Positions 1-7,911 of a stretch of DNA of 22,493 nt are shown piece after piece. This DNA comes from CALCMJ01 sp964475415 (GTDB lineage: Bacteria > Bacteroidota > Bacteroidia > Chitinophagales > Saprospiraceae): positions 1-22,493 of the forward strand of contig CAYYWZ010000065.1 in the NCBI GenBank assembly GCA_964475415.1, written 5' to 3'. Position numbers and translations under genes: made by a program. The notes beneath the pieces are model-generated. The model did no database searches. It was given only the letters and a program-made list of their open reading frames with translations, and was not told the DNA's origin. The first letter of the stretch is position 1. Each line of letters starts with the position of its first letter.

Positions 1-24
1 GAGTTCTAAGACAATTATATATAA

Positions 25-52
25 AGGGATATCGGTAATTCCGAATATCCCT
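25..52 (-). terminator. Imperfect hairpin, possible terminator downstream of the 501-residue gene
   Basis: Arms 25-35 (AGGGATATCGG) and 41-52 (CCGAATATCCCT) pair with one bulged base around a TAATT loop. Read on the minus strand, the stem is followed by TTTATATATAATTG, which is T-rich but not a clean T-run. It lies 85 bases past the stop of the minus-strand gene ending at 138, so a terminator is the simplest reading. A protein-binding palindrome is also possible. The remaining bases of 1-137 show no gene. Confidence 0.35.
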
Positions 53-137
53 AGAGTGCCGGCGGGATAACAATATAGTGTTCGTGGTAATTTAGTGTAC
101 AATCGCGTTGTTATTTTTTTAAATATTATATCTCTGC

Positions 138-1643
138 TCAATATTTACTAAACTTTTCTGTTCCGACTTGCTTTCCTTCTTTATAAAAGGATACTATATA
201 GTTTCCAGATTGCAAACTAGAAATATCGATATGACTTTCTAGATTGTATACTTCCATTACGGATTGTCCATATATATTTGCAATTACTAATCTGTCATAA
301 GGCTCTTGCTCAATAATGGTTTCTTTTATATACAGAGTATTGCCTGTAGGATTAGGGTACAATCTTAAGTTGAGTTCAGCTTTGACATTTCTTACCTGAT
401 CAGAACTTAATTGATCAAACTCTCCTTCATTATTAACATATACTATCCAACCGTATATATGAGCTTCTCCAGGTAAGCCATCTTCAAAATTGAACACATT
501 CCCAACTATGATATAGCCATCTAAATAATGATGAACATCATAGGTATGGTGGAATGCTTGATGACCACTGTTATAATATTTTACCCATTCTAGGCTACCA
601 TCAGTAGATATTTTAGATAATGTTCCTGCATTATAGGTGCCAAGACTATCTGTGGTATAGTTTTCTCCTACCACAATATATCCATCCCCATCCATAGCAG
701 GAATAATTTCGGTAACTTTCTCAAAAGAGGTAGACCATTCAGGTCCATAAGGATAAACTTTCCATTCTATTCCTTTCTCAAAAGAAAATTTATATACGAT
801 AGGTCGTATAACTTTACCACTACTATTCGGGTCTTTTTTAGCTTCTAAGCCAGATATAATGAAGCTATCATCATCATTTACATGGATATCATTCCACGTT
901 CCTAGTTGGTCAGAAGGTTCTGTTTTGATAAGATTAGAAAATATACCATTATTACTCACTTTATAAAAATAATTTTCTGAGCCCCATCCTTCAGGTGTTG
1001 GTAAACCACTATTATGTACTATTGTTTTGAATAAATAACCAGTCGACATAGGTACTAAAATGCCTCCTGATGCATTTGGGATAGGATTCTTAACTTCTAG
1101 ACTAATACTTGGATCTATTAGTTTGGTAATGAAAATTTTTGTTCTGTATACTAAAGGTGGATTCGAAATTATTTCTGAGTAACCACCACTAAACCATAGA
1201 TCACCATCCTTATCATTATAATATTCTGTAATCTGGATAGGCCTATCATTATTTAAGGGATTGGTGAAGGAATCTATGACCTCGTAGTAGTCTTCCGAAA
1301 TTTTGTATAAAAAAGCTCTTTTGCTTTCATGAAATGAATTGATATATTCTCCATCCTGAAAAGCTAGATCGTTCATCAGATTATTAGTCATATAAGATGA
1401 TCTGTTTAAGCTTACGAATTTTGAAACACTGGCATCATCTAATAATTCTGCATAAAATATTTCATTAACATTCGCAGTATCTGAGGCAAGTACGTTTCCG
1501 TGGATTAAAATTTTTGACCCTTCTGTATGTACAGCGTATATCGAATTTCTTTGATAGCCAAAATCTATGAGCTTATTAAAGTGCTCTTGGGATAAGAGAA
1601 TAGTATGCAAAAAGATTAGGATTATAATATTTAATATCTTCAT
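138..1643 (-). CDS. Secreted propeller-like protein with T9SS C-terminal sorting domain
   Basis: This is a 501-residue exported protein of unknown specific function. Residues 1-19 form a signal peptide (short Lys start, Ile/Leu-rich core, LLSQ end). The body holds loosely repeated segments such as DGDLWFSGG, DDDSFIISG, DGDGYIVVGENYT, GTLSKISTDGSLEWVK and DGYIIVGNVF. This resembles the 'DGGyivvG ... iktD.nG...W' blades common in secreted Bacteroidota beta-propellers. The last 75 or so residues, beginning LRLYPNPTGNTLYI and containing the IDISSLQSGNYIVSF strand pair, are a type A sorting domain. The protein is therefore expected to cross the outer membrane by T9SS and be released or attached to anionic LPS. 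It lies downstream of, and on the same strand as, a short sorting-domain gene. No exact TAnnTTTG promoter was seen just upstream. The start at 1643 is chosen because the signal peptide begins there. The propeller call is by eye. Confidence 0.85.
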   Translation of the reverse strand: MKILNIIILIFLHTILLSQEHFNKLIDFGYQRNSIYAVHTEGSKILIHGNVLASDTANVNEIFYAELLDDASVSKFVSLNRSSYMTNNLMNDLAFQDGEYINSFHESKRAFLYKISEDYYEVIDSFTNPLNNDRPIQITEYYNDKDGDLWFSGGYSEIISNPPLVYRTKIFITKLIDPSISLEVKNPIPNASGGILVPMSTGYLFKTIVHNSGLPTPEGWGSENYFYKVSNNGIFSNLIKTEPSDQLGTWNDIHVNDDDSFIISGLEAKKDPNSSGKVIRPIVYKFSFEKGIEWKVYPYGPEWSTSFEKVTEIIPAMDGDGYIVVGENYTTDSLGTYNAGTLSKISTDGSLEWVKYYNSGHQAFHHTYDVHHYLDGYIIVGNVFNFEDGLPGEAHIYGWIVYVNNEGEFDQLSSDQVRNVKAELNLRLYPNPTGNTLYIKETIIEQEPYDRLVIANIYGQSVMEVYNLESHIDISSLQSGNYIVSFYKEGKQVGTEKFSKY

Positions 1644-1661
1644 ATTAGTGTATTTATAGAG

Positions 1662-1689
1662 ATAACGAGGACATAATAGCCCTCGTTAT
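1662..1689. repeat. Perfect 9-bp inverted repeat between two T9SS-substrate genes
   Basis: ATAACGAGG (1662-1670) and CCTCGTTAT (1681-1689) are perfect reverse complements separated by 10 bases. The hairpin fills the 57-base gap between the stop of the short sorting-domain gene (1701) and the start of the 501-residue gene (1643). There is no T-run directly after the stem on the minus strand, so it could be a weak terminator, an mRNA-processing or stability hairpin, or an operator. Function is inferred only from position. Confidence 0.5.
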
Positions 1690-1700
1690 AATATATATAT

Positions 1701-2102
1701 TTATTCTATAAGTAGCAACTTTCCAGATTTATTTTCACCTTTCAAATCTTTGATATTATAAAATATAACTCCTCTTGGAAATGAAGATACGTCAATACTT
1801 TCATTCTTTCTAATATGACTCAAAGCCACAATTATACCTCCTTGATTATTATAAAAAGTAATTTCTTGAATCTCCTCTGTTAAATAAATTTCGTCGCTAA
1901 TCGAAGGATTAGGATAAATATAGTTTTCTTGTTGATCAATAGATTCCTTAAAACTTAAACTATTTTTGAGTTCTCTTAACTCAACACCCGTTGTGCTATG
2001 ATCTAATCTTGAAATCCATGTACTTATTTTTTGAGGATTATAAACGTTCGACGCAAATAATTCTGCTAAGCCTCTATGAATATTAAAATCTTTCTGCTTC
2101 AT
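1701..2102 (-). CDS. Short protein made mostly of a T9SS sorting domain, possible gene remnant
   Basis: This is a 133-residue reading frame whose second half, from YIYPNPSISDEIYL to GKLLLIE, is a recognisable type A T9SS sorting domain with the usual YPNP opening, ITFYNNQGG strand and SSFPRGVIFYNI strand. The first 55 residues (FNIHRGLAELFASNVYNPQ and following) match no family I know. There is no signal peptide, so as written the product could not reach the periplasm or T9SS. An in-frame stop lies 10 codons upstream of the ATG, and the only alternative start is a TTG one codon earlier (2105). It sits 62 bases after fluC on the same strand. The best explanations are the 3' remnant of a larger secreted-protein gene, or a small protein whose signal is missing. 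Coding looks real because the sorting-domain pattern is intact. Confidence 0.55.
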   Translation of the reverse strand: MKQKDFNIHRGLAELFASNVYNPQKISTWISRLDHSTTGVELRELKNSLSFKESIDQQENYIYPNPSISDEIYLTEEIQEITFYNNQGGIIVALSHIRKNESIDVSSFPRGVIFYNIKDLKGENKSGKLLLIE

Positions 2103-2164
2103 CAAATCAGCTAATTTCTCTTTATTCGTTTTTTAAATTATGAATAGCTGCAAGTAGAAGTGTA

Positions 2165-2533
2165 TTACATTTGATGCGCAAGGTAGTAAGCGCAGAATAA
2201 TATTATTGTACATAAAATAATACTTAGTAACACATAGCTAATGGCCATAAGAAATTGATTCTGTTCCATCAGTAAGAACACCTCTGCAGAAAAAGTAGAG
2301 AAGGTACTAAAGCCGCCACAGAAACCAGTCATGAGAAGTAATTTCGTCTTGTCGTCTAGATGGTTTTTAGTTAACCAGCCCAATAGAAAACCTAGTATGA
2401 TGCAACTTAAGAAATTAGCGATGAAAGTTTTTGTAGGGAATCCATGTTCTGTATTTTTTACAGAAAGACTGACTAGATATCGTGCAACACTACCTAGCCC
2501 TCCACCGAGGAATACCATTAGGATGGCATTCAT
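2165..2533 (-). CDS. fluC: Fluoride exporter FluC (CrcB family)
   Basis: This is a 122-residue inner-membrane protein of the Fluc/CrcB family, which forms dual-topology dimeric fluoride channels that lower cytoplasmic fluoride. Four hydrophobic segments are visible, at roughly residues 3-22, 35-54, 64-86 and 96-118. Family marks present are GGGLGSVARY (10-19), TFIAN with the pore asparagine at N40, and GFCGGFSTFSTFS (70-82), whose FSTF carries the two stacked phenylalanines (F78, F81) that line the fluoride path. The usual NxxG reads NFLS here, and TTFSTF reads STFSTF; both are mild variations. Length is normal for a single-domain homodimer-forming member. Its ATG overlaps the wecA stop in an ATGA, so it is probably translationally coupled to that gene. 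It has no leader of its own and so no fluoride riboswitch. Confidence 0.95.
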   Translation of the reverse strand: MNAILMVFLGGGLGSVARYLVSLSVKNTEHGFPTKTFIANFLSCIILGFLLGWLTKNHLDDKTKLLLMTGFCGGFSTFSTFSAEVFLLMEQNQFLMAISYVLLSIILCTIILFCAYYLAHQM

Positions 2534-3597
2534 GATTTGACAGCATTTTTTGCTCTGACAGCATTTCTACTCATAAAAAATAATAAGGCCGATAGCGACA
2601 GGGCAATGGTAAGGACCAGCAATAATAGTTTGATATTACCAAGGAAATCCATGAAATATACGAGTAATATAAAAAACGAATTTACCGTAACAAGCACATA
2701 GCTTGCAGTCATATGGCTAAGTCCTAGATCTAATAATTGGTGATGTGTATGTGTTCTGTCTGGATAGAATGGAGATCTTCCGTTTACTATACGTCTTGTA
2801 AATACACTTAGCGTGTCAAAAAGAGGAAGGATAAGTACACCTACAGCAGCAGCAGGTGCAGAATCAAAGTACAACCAATTAGGACGTACAGGCCCGCAAT
2901 TTAATTCTATAAACTGAATAGCAAGAATAGAGCATACTAGACCGAGTAATAGGGAACCGGTGTCCCCCATGAATATCTGTGCGGGTGAAAAGTTGTATTT
3001 TAGAAAAGCGACAATACTTCCTGTCAGCGCAAATGCTACCATGGCATTGCCTATATAATCATTTTTGTAAAACCAATATCCAAAGGTAAATGCAATCAAA
3101 ATCCCTATACTTCCCGACAATCCGTTGATACCATCTATAAGGTTAAAAGCATTGATAATAAGTACAATGATGAATATGGTAAGAAAAACAGAAACCAAGT
3201 AAGGTAGCGTCTCTATTCCAAAGATTCCGTGAAAGCTAGAAATCCTAATCTTAGCTCTAAGTACTATAATGGCTGCTGCAAATATCTGTCCTGCAAATTT
3301 CTTGCTCGGAGATATAGGATCTATATCGTCCTTTGCACCGATAAGGAAGATGATGATAAAAGAACAAAGGATGTATTGTAAGTCAGCGAAATAAGAAAAT
3401 GGTGTCCATAATATAATAGAGAAAATAGTACCAGCGAAAATCCCAATTCCTCCTAATGAGGGCGTACTTACTGTGTGAGACCTACGTTCACCAGGTTCGT
3501 CAAAAAGGTGTTTCTTCCTTGCGACACTTATGATCGAAGGAATCGCAAGAAAAGTAAGAGAAAAAGCCGTTATAAAAGCGAGAACAATGTCGTACAT
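2530..3597 (-). CDS. wecA: WecA/MraY-like undecaprenyl-phosphate sugar-1-phosphate transferase
   Basis: This is a 355-residue polytopic membrane protein of the glycosyltransferase 4 (MraY/WecA) family, which transfers HexNAc-1-phosphate from a UDP-sugar to undecaprenyl phosphate to start surface glycan synthesis. About ten or eleven hydrophobic segments are visible. Diagnostic motifs are FDEPGERRSH...PSLGG near the N-terminus (32-50), GAKDD (87-91) with the Mg-binding Asp pair, NAFNLIDGINGL (149-160), MGDTGS (210-215) and RTHTHH (281-286), the His-rich cytoplasmic loop typical of WecA/TagO-type enzymes rather than MraY. The sugar specificity cannot be read from sequence. It heads a minus-strand group with fluC (4-base overlap) and has an exact TAnnTTTG box 25 bases before its start. 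It is divergent from uppS, whose product supplies its lipid carrier. Confidence 0.93.
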   Translation of the reverse strand: MYDIVLAFITAFSLTFLAIPSIISVARKKHLFDEPGERRSHTVSTPSLGGIGIFAGTIFSIILWTPFSYFADLQYILCSFIIIFLIGAKDDIDPISPSKKFAGQIFAAAIIVLRAKIRISSFHGIFGIETLPYLVSVFLTIFIIVLIINAFNLIDGINGLSGSIGILIAFTFGYWFYKNDYIGNAMVAFALTGSIVAFLKYNFSPAQIFMGDTGSLLLGLVCSILAIQFIELNCGPVRPNWLYFDSAPAAAVGVLILPLFDTLSVFTRRIVNGRSPFYPDRTHTHHQLLDLGLSHMTASYVLVTVNSFFILLVYFMDFLGNIKLLLLVLTIALSLSALLFFMSRNAVRAKNAVKS

Positions 3598-3622
3598 CTA
3601 CTATTAGGTGATTGTATTAGCA

Positions 3623-3650
3623 CAAAGATATTCAAATATGCTTTTAGCAA
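3623..3650 (-). promoter_or_regulatory. Bacteroidota-type promoter for wecA-fluC
   Basis: On the minus strand TATCTTTG (3630-3623) matches the Bacteroidota -7 consensus TAnnTTTG exactly. A TTG at 3650-3648 sits 17 bases upstream of it as a plausible -33 element. The box ends 25 bases before the wecA ATG, implying a short leader. It lies in the 158-base divergent region between wecA and uppS. No exact plus-strand match for uppS was found there; only a shortened TATTTTG occurs, at 3718-3724. Confidence 0.55.
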
Positions 3651-3755
3651 GTAGTTTATATAGTGTTTATCGCTTTATATTAGTTAATAATAATTGGCTA
3701 AGGCATATTCTTTTGCTTATTTTGTGGAAGAATAAGCGCTCATTTGTATAAAATA

Positions 3756-4499
3756 ATGACAGATCCTAAATCACATATTGATCTTAACAGACTACCTAGA
3801 CACATAGCAGTCATTATGGATGGTAATGGCAGATGGGCTAAGAAGCAGGGTATGCCTAGAGTTTTTGGCCATAAAAATGGTGTAACAGCGGTACGAGAAA
3901 TTACAGAAGCTAGTGCTGAATTAGGAATAGAGTATCTTACTTTATATGCTTTTTCTACAGAGAATTGGGGTAGACCATCGCTAGAAGTAAACGCACTTAT
4001 GTCATTGCTTGTAGAAACAGTTAGAAAAGAACTGAATACACTTAATGAAAATGATATAAAACTTGAAGCAATAGGAGATCTGAGTAAACTGCCTTCTAAA
4101 ACGTATAAAGCACTACAAGAAGGTATAGAAAACACCAAGAATAATAAGAAGATGACCTTGGTGCTTGCGCTCAACTATAGCAGTAAGTGGGAAATAACGG
4201 AAGCGGTTAAAACTATAGCCATAAAAGCAAAGCAAGATCTAATAGCAATAGAAGACATATCAGAAGAACATATTACCCAAGCCTTATCTACAGCTGAGAT
4301 TCCAGATCCTGAGTTGATGATCAGAACTAGTGGTGAAAAACGGATAAGCAACTACCTATTATGGCAGTTAGCATATGCAGAACTTTACTTTACAGATTTA
4401 TTTTGGCCTGACTTCAGGAAATATGATCTTTATGAGGCTATTTTGGATTTCCAAGCGAGAGAAAGAAGGTTTGGGAAGACCAGCGAACAAATAGTGTAA
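3756..4499 (+). CDS. uppS: Undecaprenyl diphosphate synthase (cis-prenyltransferase)
   Basis: This is a 247-residue cytosolic or membrane-associated enzyme that condenses isopentenyl diphosphate onto farnesyl diphosphate in cis to give the C55 carrier for peptidoglycan and surface glycans. It has the full UppS signature: HIAVIMDGNGRWAKK with catalytic Asp22, the GHKNG motif (about 38-42), LYAFSTENWGRP, and near the C-terminus MIRTSGEKRISNYLLWQ followed by AYAELYFTD, whose Glu takes part in Mg binding. Length is typical. A TTG at 3744 would add four residues (LYKI), but the ATG at 3756 matches the family start better. It is first in a plus-strand cluster with bamA (108 bases on) and skp. Flavobacteria often carry a DUF6089 gene between uppS and bamA; it is absent here. 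Confidence 0.96.
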   Translation: MTDPKSHIDLNRLPRHIAVIMDGNGRWAKKQGMPRVFGHKNGVTAVREITEASAELGIEYLTLYAFSTENWGRPSLEVNALMSLLVETVRKELNTLNENDIKLEAIGDLSKLPSKTYKALQEGIENTKNNKKMTLVLALNYSSKWEITEAVKTIAIKAKQDLIAIEDISEEHITQALSTAEIPDPELMIRTSGEKRISNYLLWQLAYAELYFTDLFWPDFRKYDLYEAILDFQARERRFGKTSEQIV

Positions 4500-4549
4500 A
4501 AAAATCTTAAATTTTCGTTAAAAAGCTGTAAAACAACAGCTTATAGCCG

Positions 4550-4557
4550 TACGTTTG
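4550..4557 (+). promoter_or_regulatory. Candidate -7 promoter box for bamA
   Basis: TACGTTTG matches the Bacteroidota -7 consensus TAnnTTTG exactly and lies 50 bases before the bamA ATG, inside the 108-base uppS-bamA gap. No convincing TTG-type -33 element stands 17-20 bases upstream, so this may be a weak internal promoter. It is preceded by a 7-bp inverted repeat (4523-4529 with 4536-4542). Confidence 0.4.
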
Positions 4558-4607
4558 TCGAACTTTTCCGTTCCTTCAATGACGGCACAATAGTTAATTA
4601 AGAAAAC

Positions 4608-7271
4608 ATGACATTCAACCATATGTTTGGTATCAAAAATATAGGTCTAATTTGCTTACTATCAATACTTTGTAGTTCAGTAATAGGTCAAGAAGAAAAG
4701 AAAGATTCTTTAGATAGTACAAGTGAAGATCTAAATCTAGATGAGATCCAGACTTATGATTATTCTCAAAGACAGGTATATGAGATAGGAGGGGTTACTG
4801 TAAATGGAGCAGAGGATAGAGATAGGAATGCCATAATTTCTATTGCAGGTTTCAAAGTAGGTAATAAAATCAACATCCCAGGTGATGATATTCCCCAAGC
4901 GATAAGAGCATTATGGAAGCTTAAATTGTTCGAAGAAGTACAGATATTCCAAACCAAAAAGGTAGATAATATAATATTTCTAGAGATCTACCTTAGAGAG
5001 CGTCCTACACTATCTAGATATTCCTTCAAGGGGATTAAAAAATCTCACCACGATGATATCAACGAATTTTTAGAGGGTATCCTTACCAAGGGAGGCATCG
5101 TTACCGATGATATGAAGATCAATAGTAAAAACAAGATCAAGGAATACTACATCGAAAAAGGTAAGCTAGATGTAGATGTAAAAGTCAAAGAAATAGAAGA
5201 TAAGGCAAAGGAAAATACAGTAAGACTAGTTTTTGATATTGATACCAAAGATAGAGTGAAAGTTGCTTCTATAGATTTCGAAGGAAATACTGTTTTTAGC
5301 GATCGTAAGCTTAGGAAGAAAATGAGTAACACTAAGAAGAAAGGTACACTCTTCCGTAAAACAAAATTTATTGGTGACAACTTCGAAGAAGACAAAAAAT
5401 CTATTATATCAGCATACAATACACTAGGATATAGAGATGCTAAGATTCTAAAAGATTCTGTGTGGAGAAACAGGAAAGGAGAAATAAATATTGACATAGA
5501 AATAGAGGAAGGCAAGCAGTATTATTTTAGGAATATCGTTTGGAAAGGAAATTCTATATATACGGATAATCAGTTGTTTAATATTCTAGGAATCCTACCA
5601 GGAGATATTTATAACCCTGAATTACTAGAGCAGCGTCTTAGATTTTCTTTTGACGGTAGAGATATTTCTTCTCTATACCTAGATGATGGATATTTGTTTT
5701 TCCAAGTAGAGCCTACAGAGGTAGCTATAGTTGGAGATTCTATAGATGTGGAAATGCGTATCTATGAAGGAGCACAAGCAACGATAAACAATGTTCTTAT
5801 AAGAGGTAATGACAGAACAAATGAGCACGTTGTAAGAAGACAGATTAGAACGAAGCCTGGACAGAAATTCAGTAGATCTGATATCATGCGTTCGCAGAGA
5901 GAGATTATCAACTTAGGCTATTTTAATCCCGAGTCGATGGGTATCGGAACTCCAGTCAATCCAGCAAATGGAACCGTAGATATCGTCTATGATCTAGAAG
6001 AAAGACCTTCTGATCAATTAGAGCTTTCTGCAGGCTATGGAGGATTTAGTGGACTGATAGGGACGCTAGGGGTTACCTTTAATAATTTTTCTGTAAAAAA
6101 TATAAAAGATAGATCTACTTGGGCACCATTACCACAAGGTGATGGACAAAAGTTGTCTCTAAGAGTGCAGAGTAATAGTAGGTTTTTCAGATCTTATAAT
6201 TTCTCCTTTACAGAGCCTTGGCTAGGAGGGAAACGTCCTAGATCATTTACAGTAGGTGCAGTGAGATCGGCTTTTGATTACGAATCATTTGCACAGGGTA
6301 AATTATCTATATCTAGAGTATTTGCAGGGCTGGGAACACAGCTGAAATGGCCTGATGATTTCTTTTCTTCTAATACAACAGCTAACATAGAATTCATTAA
6401 TATGAATGACTATGCTAGAGGTCAGTTTTTTGTAGATGGTCTGAACATCACAACGGGTAATTTCAAAAACTTTAGTATCAACCAAGTTTTCACTAGAAGT
6501 TCTGTATCGGAGCCTATCTATCCTAGAAGAGGTTCTAGAGTATCTCTGTCTATACAGATAACACCACCTTATTCATTGTTTAGAAGTGATAGATTTTTCG
6601 AACTTACACAAGAGGAAAAAGACGATGCTATAAGAGAAGCACAAGCCACAGTTGGACCAGGTATTATATTGACAGATGCACAGAAAGATAATATTATCAG
6701 TATAAGAGAAAATGCTGAGAAGTTTGAATTTCTAGAATATCACAAATGGAGATTCGATGCGGAATGGTATTTTAACATCTTTAGCAAGTTTGTCATTATG
6801 GCAAATGCTAAGATTGGTTATGTTGGAGCTTATGATAATGATATAGGCTTATCACCATTCGAACGTTTTGAGTTAGGAGGGGACGGGCTATCTAATCAGA
6901 ATATAGGTATAACAGGAAAGGATATTATTTCTCTTAGAGGTTATGATGTTTCGGATATAGAGCAGAACACACAGAACAATGGTGGAGGGACAATCTTTGA
7001 TAAGTTTACTGTAGAACTTAGATATCCGCTATCTCTGAATCCTAACTCATCTATCTATCTGCATACTTTCTTACAAGGAGGTAACGCTTGGGGTAGCTTT
7101 TCAGATTTTAACCCTTTCCAAGTTCAGCGATCAGCAGGTTTTGGTATGAGAGTATTTTTACCGATGTTTGGTCTGTTAGGATTTGATTACGGCTGGGGAT
7201 TAGATAAAAGTATAGAAGCAGGAGGATCGAGAGGACAGTTTAGCATAGTATTAGGATTTGAACCAGACTAA
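4608..7271 (+). CDS. bamA: Outer membrane protein assembly factor BamA (Omp85)
   Basis: This is an 887-residue Omp85 protein that folds and inserts beta-barrels into the outer membrane. A signal peptide runs to about residue 27 (LICLLSILCSSVIGQ). Five POTRA domains follow, roughly 57-133, 134-217, 218-304, 305-390 and 391-468, each with a V.(F/W)..GN-like strand and a glycine before the last strand (for example VASIDFEGNTVFSDRKL and INNVLIRGNDRTNEHVV). The C-terminal half is the beta-barrel, opening DQLELSAGYGGFSGLIG. It contains ISLRGYDVSDIE, the form here of the conserved VRGF lid-loop motif with its arginine kept. The last residues are IVLGFEPD, so the chain ends a few residues past the usual terminal aromatic. 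ATG 4623 is an alternative start with an equally good signal peptide. Its neighbours uppS and skp fit the usual Bacteroidota order. Confidence 0.96.
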   Translation: MTFNHMFGIKNIGLICLLSILCSSVIGQEEKKDSLDSTSEDLNLDEIQTYDYSQRQVYEIGGVTVNGAEDRDRNAIISIAGFKVGNKINIPGDDIPQAIRALWKLKLFEEVQIFQTKKVDNIIFLEIYLRERPTLSRYSFKGIKKSHHDDINEFLEGILTKGGIVTDDMKINSKNKIKEYYIEKGKLDVDVKVKEIEDKAKENTVRLVFDIDTKDRVKVASIDFEGNTVFSDRKLRKKMSNTKKKGTLFRKTKFIGDNFEEDKKSIISAYNTLGYRDAKILKDSVWRNRKGEINIDIEIEEGKQYYFRNIVWKGNSIYTDNQLFNILGILPGDIYNPELLEQRLRFSFDGRDISSLYLDDGYLFFQVEPTEVAIVGDSIDVEMRIYEGAQATINNVLIRGNDRTNEHVVRRQIRTKPGQKFSRSDIMRSQREIINLGYFNPESMGIGTPVNPANGTVDIVYDLEERPSDQLELSAGYGGFSGLIGTLGVTFNNFSVKNIKDRSTWAPLPQGDGQKLSLRVQSNSRFFRSYNFSFTEPWLGGKRPRSFTVGAVRSAFDYESFAQGKLSISRVFAGLGTQLKWPDDFFSSNTTANIEFINMNDYARGQFFVDGLNITTGNFKNFSINQVFTRSSVSEPIYPRRGSRVSLSIQITPPYSLFRSDRFFELTQEEKDDAIREAQATVGPGIILTDAQKDNIISIRENAEKFEFLEYHKWRFDAEWYFNIFSKFVIMANAKIGYVGAYDNDIGLSPFERFELGGDGLSNQNIGITGKDIISLRGYDVSDIEQNTQNNGGGTIFDKFTVELRYPLSLNPNSSIYLHTFLQGGNAWGSFSDFNPFQVQRSAGFGMRVFLPMFGLLGFDYGWGLDKSIEAGGSRGQFSIVLGFEPD

Positions 7272-7381
7272 TCTTAAACAATCGTTAATTAGAAAAAAAA
7301 AGAAATTAAAGCTTGTTGCCTAGATGTTATAGCAGCATAAATAGAAAATAAATAAACGAATAAAAATAAAAATTTAAGGAA

Positions 7382-7882
7382 ATGAAAAAATTATTTACAC
7401 TCTTTATAGCACTTTCTTTTGTCTGTACTATGCAGGCACAGAAATTTGGATATGTAAATTCGCAGCAGTTATTGATAGAATCTCCAGATGTAAAAGCTGC
7501 TGATGCTCAACTTACCACTTATCAAAATGAATTGATTGCTAAGGGAGAGACGATGGTGAAGAACTTCGAAGCTAATTACAAAAAATATGTTGAGATTGCT
7601 AACGGTGGTACTTTATCAAAAGTAGAAATGGCTCAGAAGGAAGGAGATCTTGCTAAGGAGCAACAAGCTATACAGCAGTACGAGGTAGAAGTACAACAAA
7701 AACTTGCTTCTAAAAGAGAAACACTATACCAGCCGATAATAGATAAGATGAAAACGATGTTAGATCAAATAGGAACGGAAATGGGATATACGATGATATT
7801 TGATTCTAGTGCTGGAGGTTTGTTACACGCAGTAGAAGCTGATGATGTTATGCCTCTACTAAAACAAAAATTAGGAATGTAA
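7382..7882 (+). CDS. skp: Periplasmic chaperone Skp/OmpH family
   Basis: This is a 166-residue periplasmic chaperone of the OmpH/Skp family, which in known members forms a jellyfish-shaped trimer that holds unfolded outer-membrane proteins for BamA. Residues 1-19 are a signal peptide ending in CTMQAQ. KFGYVNSQQLL (20-30) is the classic first strand (KIGYVd...l). A long charged helical hairpin rich in Lys, Glu and Gln spans about 40-118 (GETMVKNFEANYKKYV to EVQQKLASKRETLYQ), and the end MGYTMIFDSSAGGLLHAVEADDVMPLLKQKL is the typical closing strand and helix. Length is normal. It follows bamA by 110 bases of A-rich DNA with no gene or exact TAnnTTTG box. AAGGA lies only one base before the ATG, too close to act as a standard ribosome binding site. 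Many relatives have two tandem copies; only one is present here. Confidence 0.93.
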   Translation: MKKLFTLFIALSFVCTMQAQKFGYVNSQQLLIESPDVKAADAQLTTYQNELIAKGETMVKNFEANYKKYVEIANGGTLSKVEMAQKEGDLAKEQQAIQQYEVEVQQKLASKRETLYQPIIDKMKTMLDQIGTEMGYTMIFDSSAGGLLHAVEADDVMPLLKQKLGM

Positions 7883-7911
7883 AATGAGCTAATGCTTGTT
7901 TCTAAAATATC

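Noticed and set aside
2534..2600. Fluoride riboswitch upstream of fluC
   Set aside because: The sequence upstream of fluC is the coding end of wecA and the genes overlap; no separate leader exists.
3740..4174. Minus-strand 144-residue frame opposite uppS
   Set aside because: It is Ser/Phe/Leu-rich and overlaps the fully conserved UppS coding sequence; it is a shadow.
4523..4542. Inverted repeat AAGCTGT/ACAGCTT after uppS as a uppS terminator
   Set aside because: The stem is only 7 bp and has no T-run on the plus strand; the T-run exists only on the minus strand, where no gene needs it.
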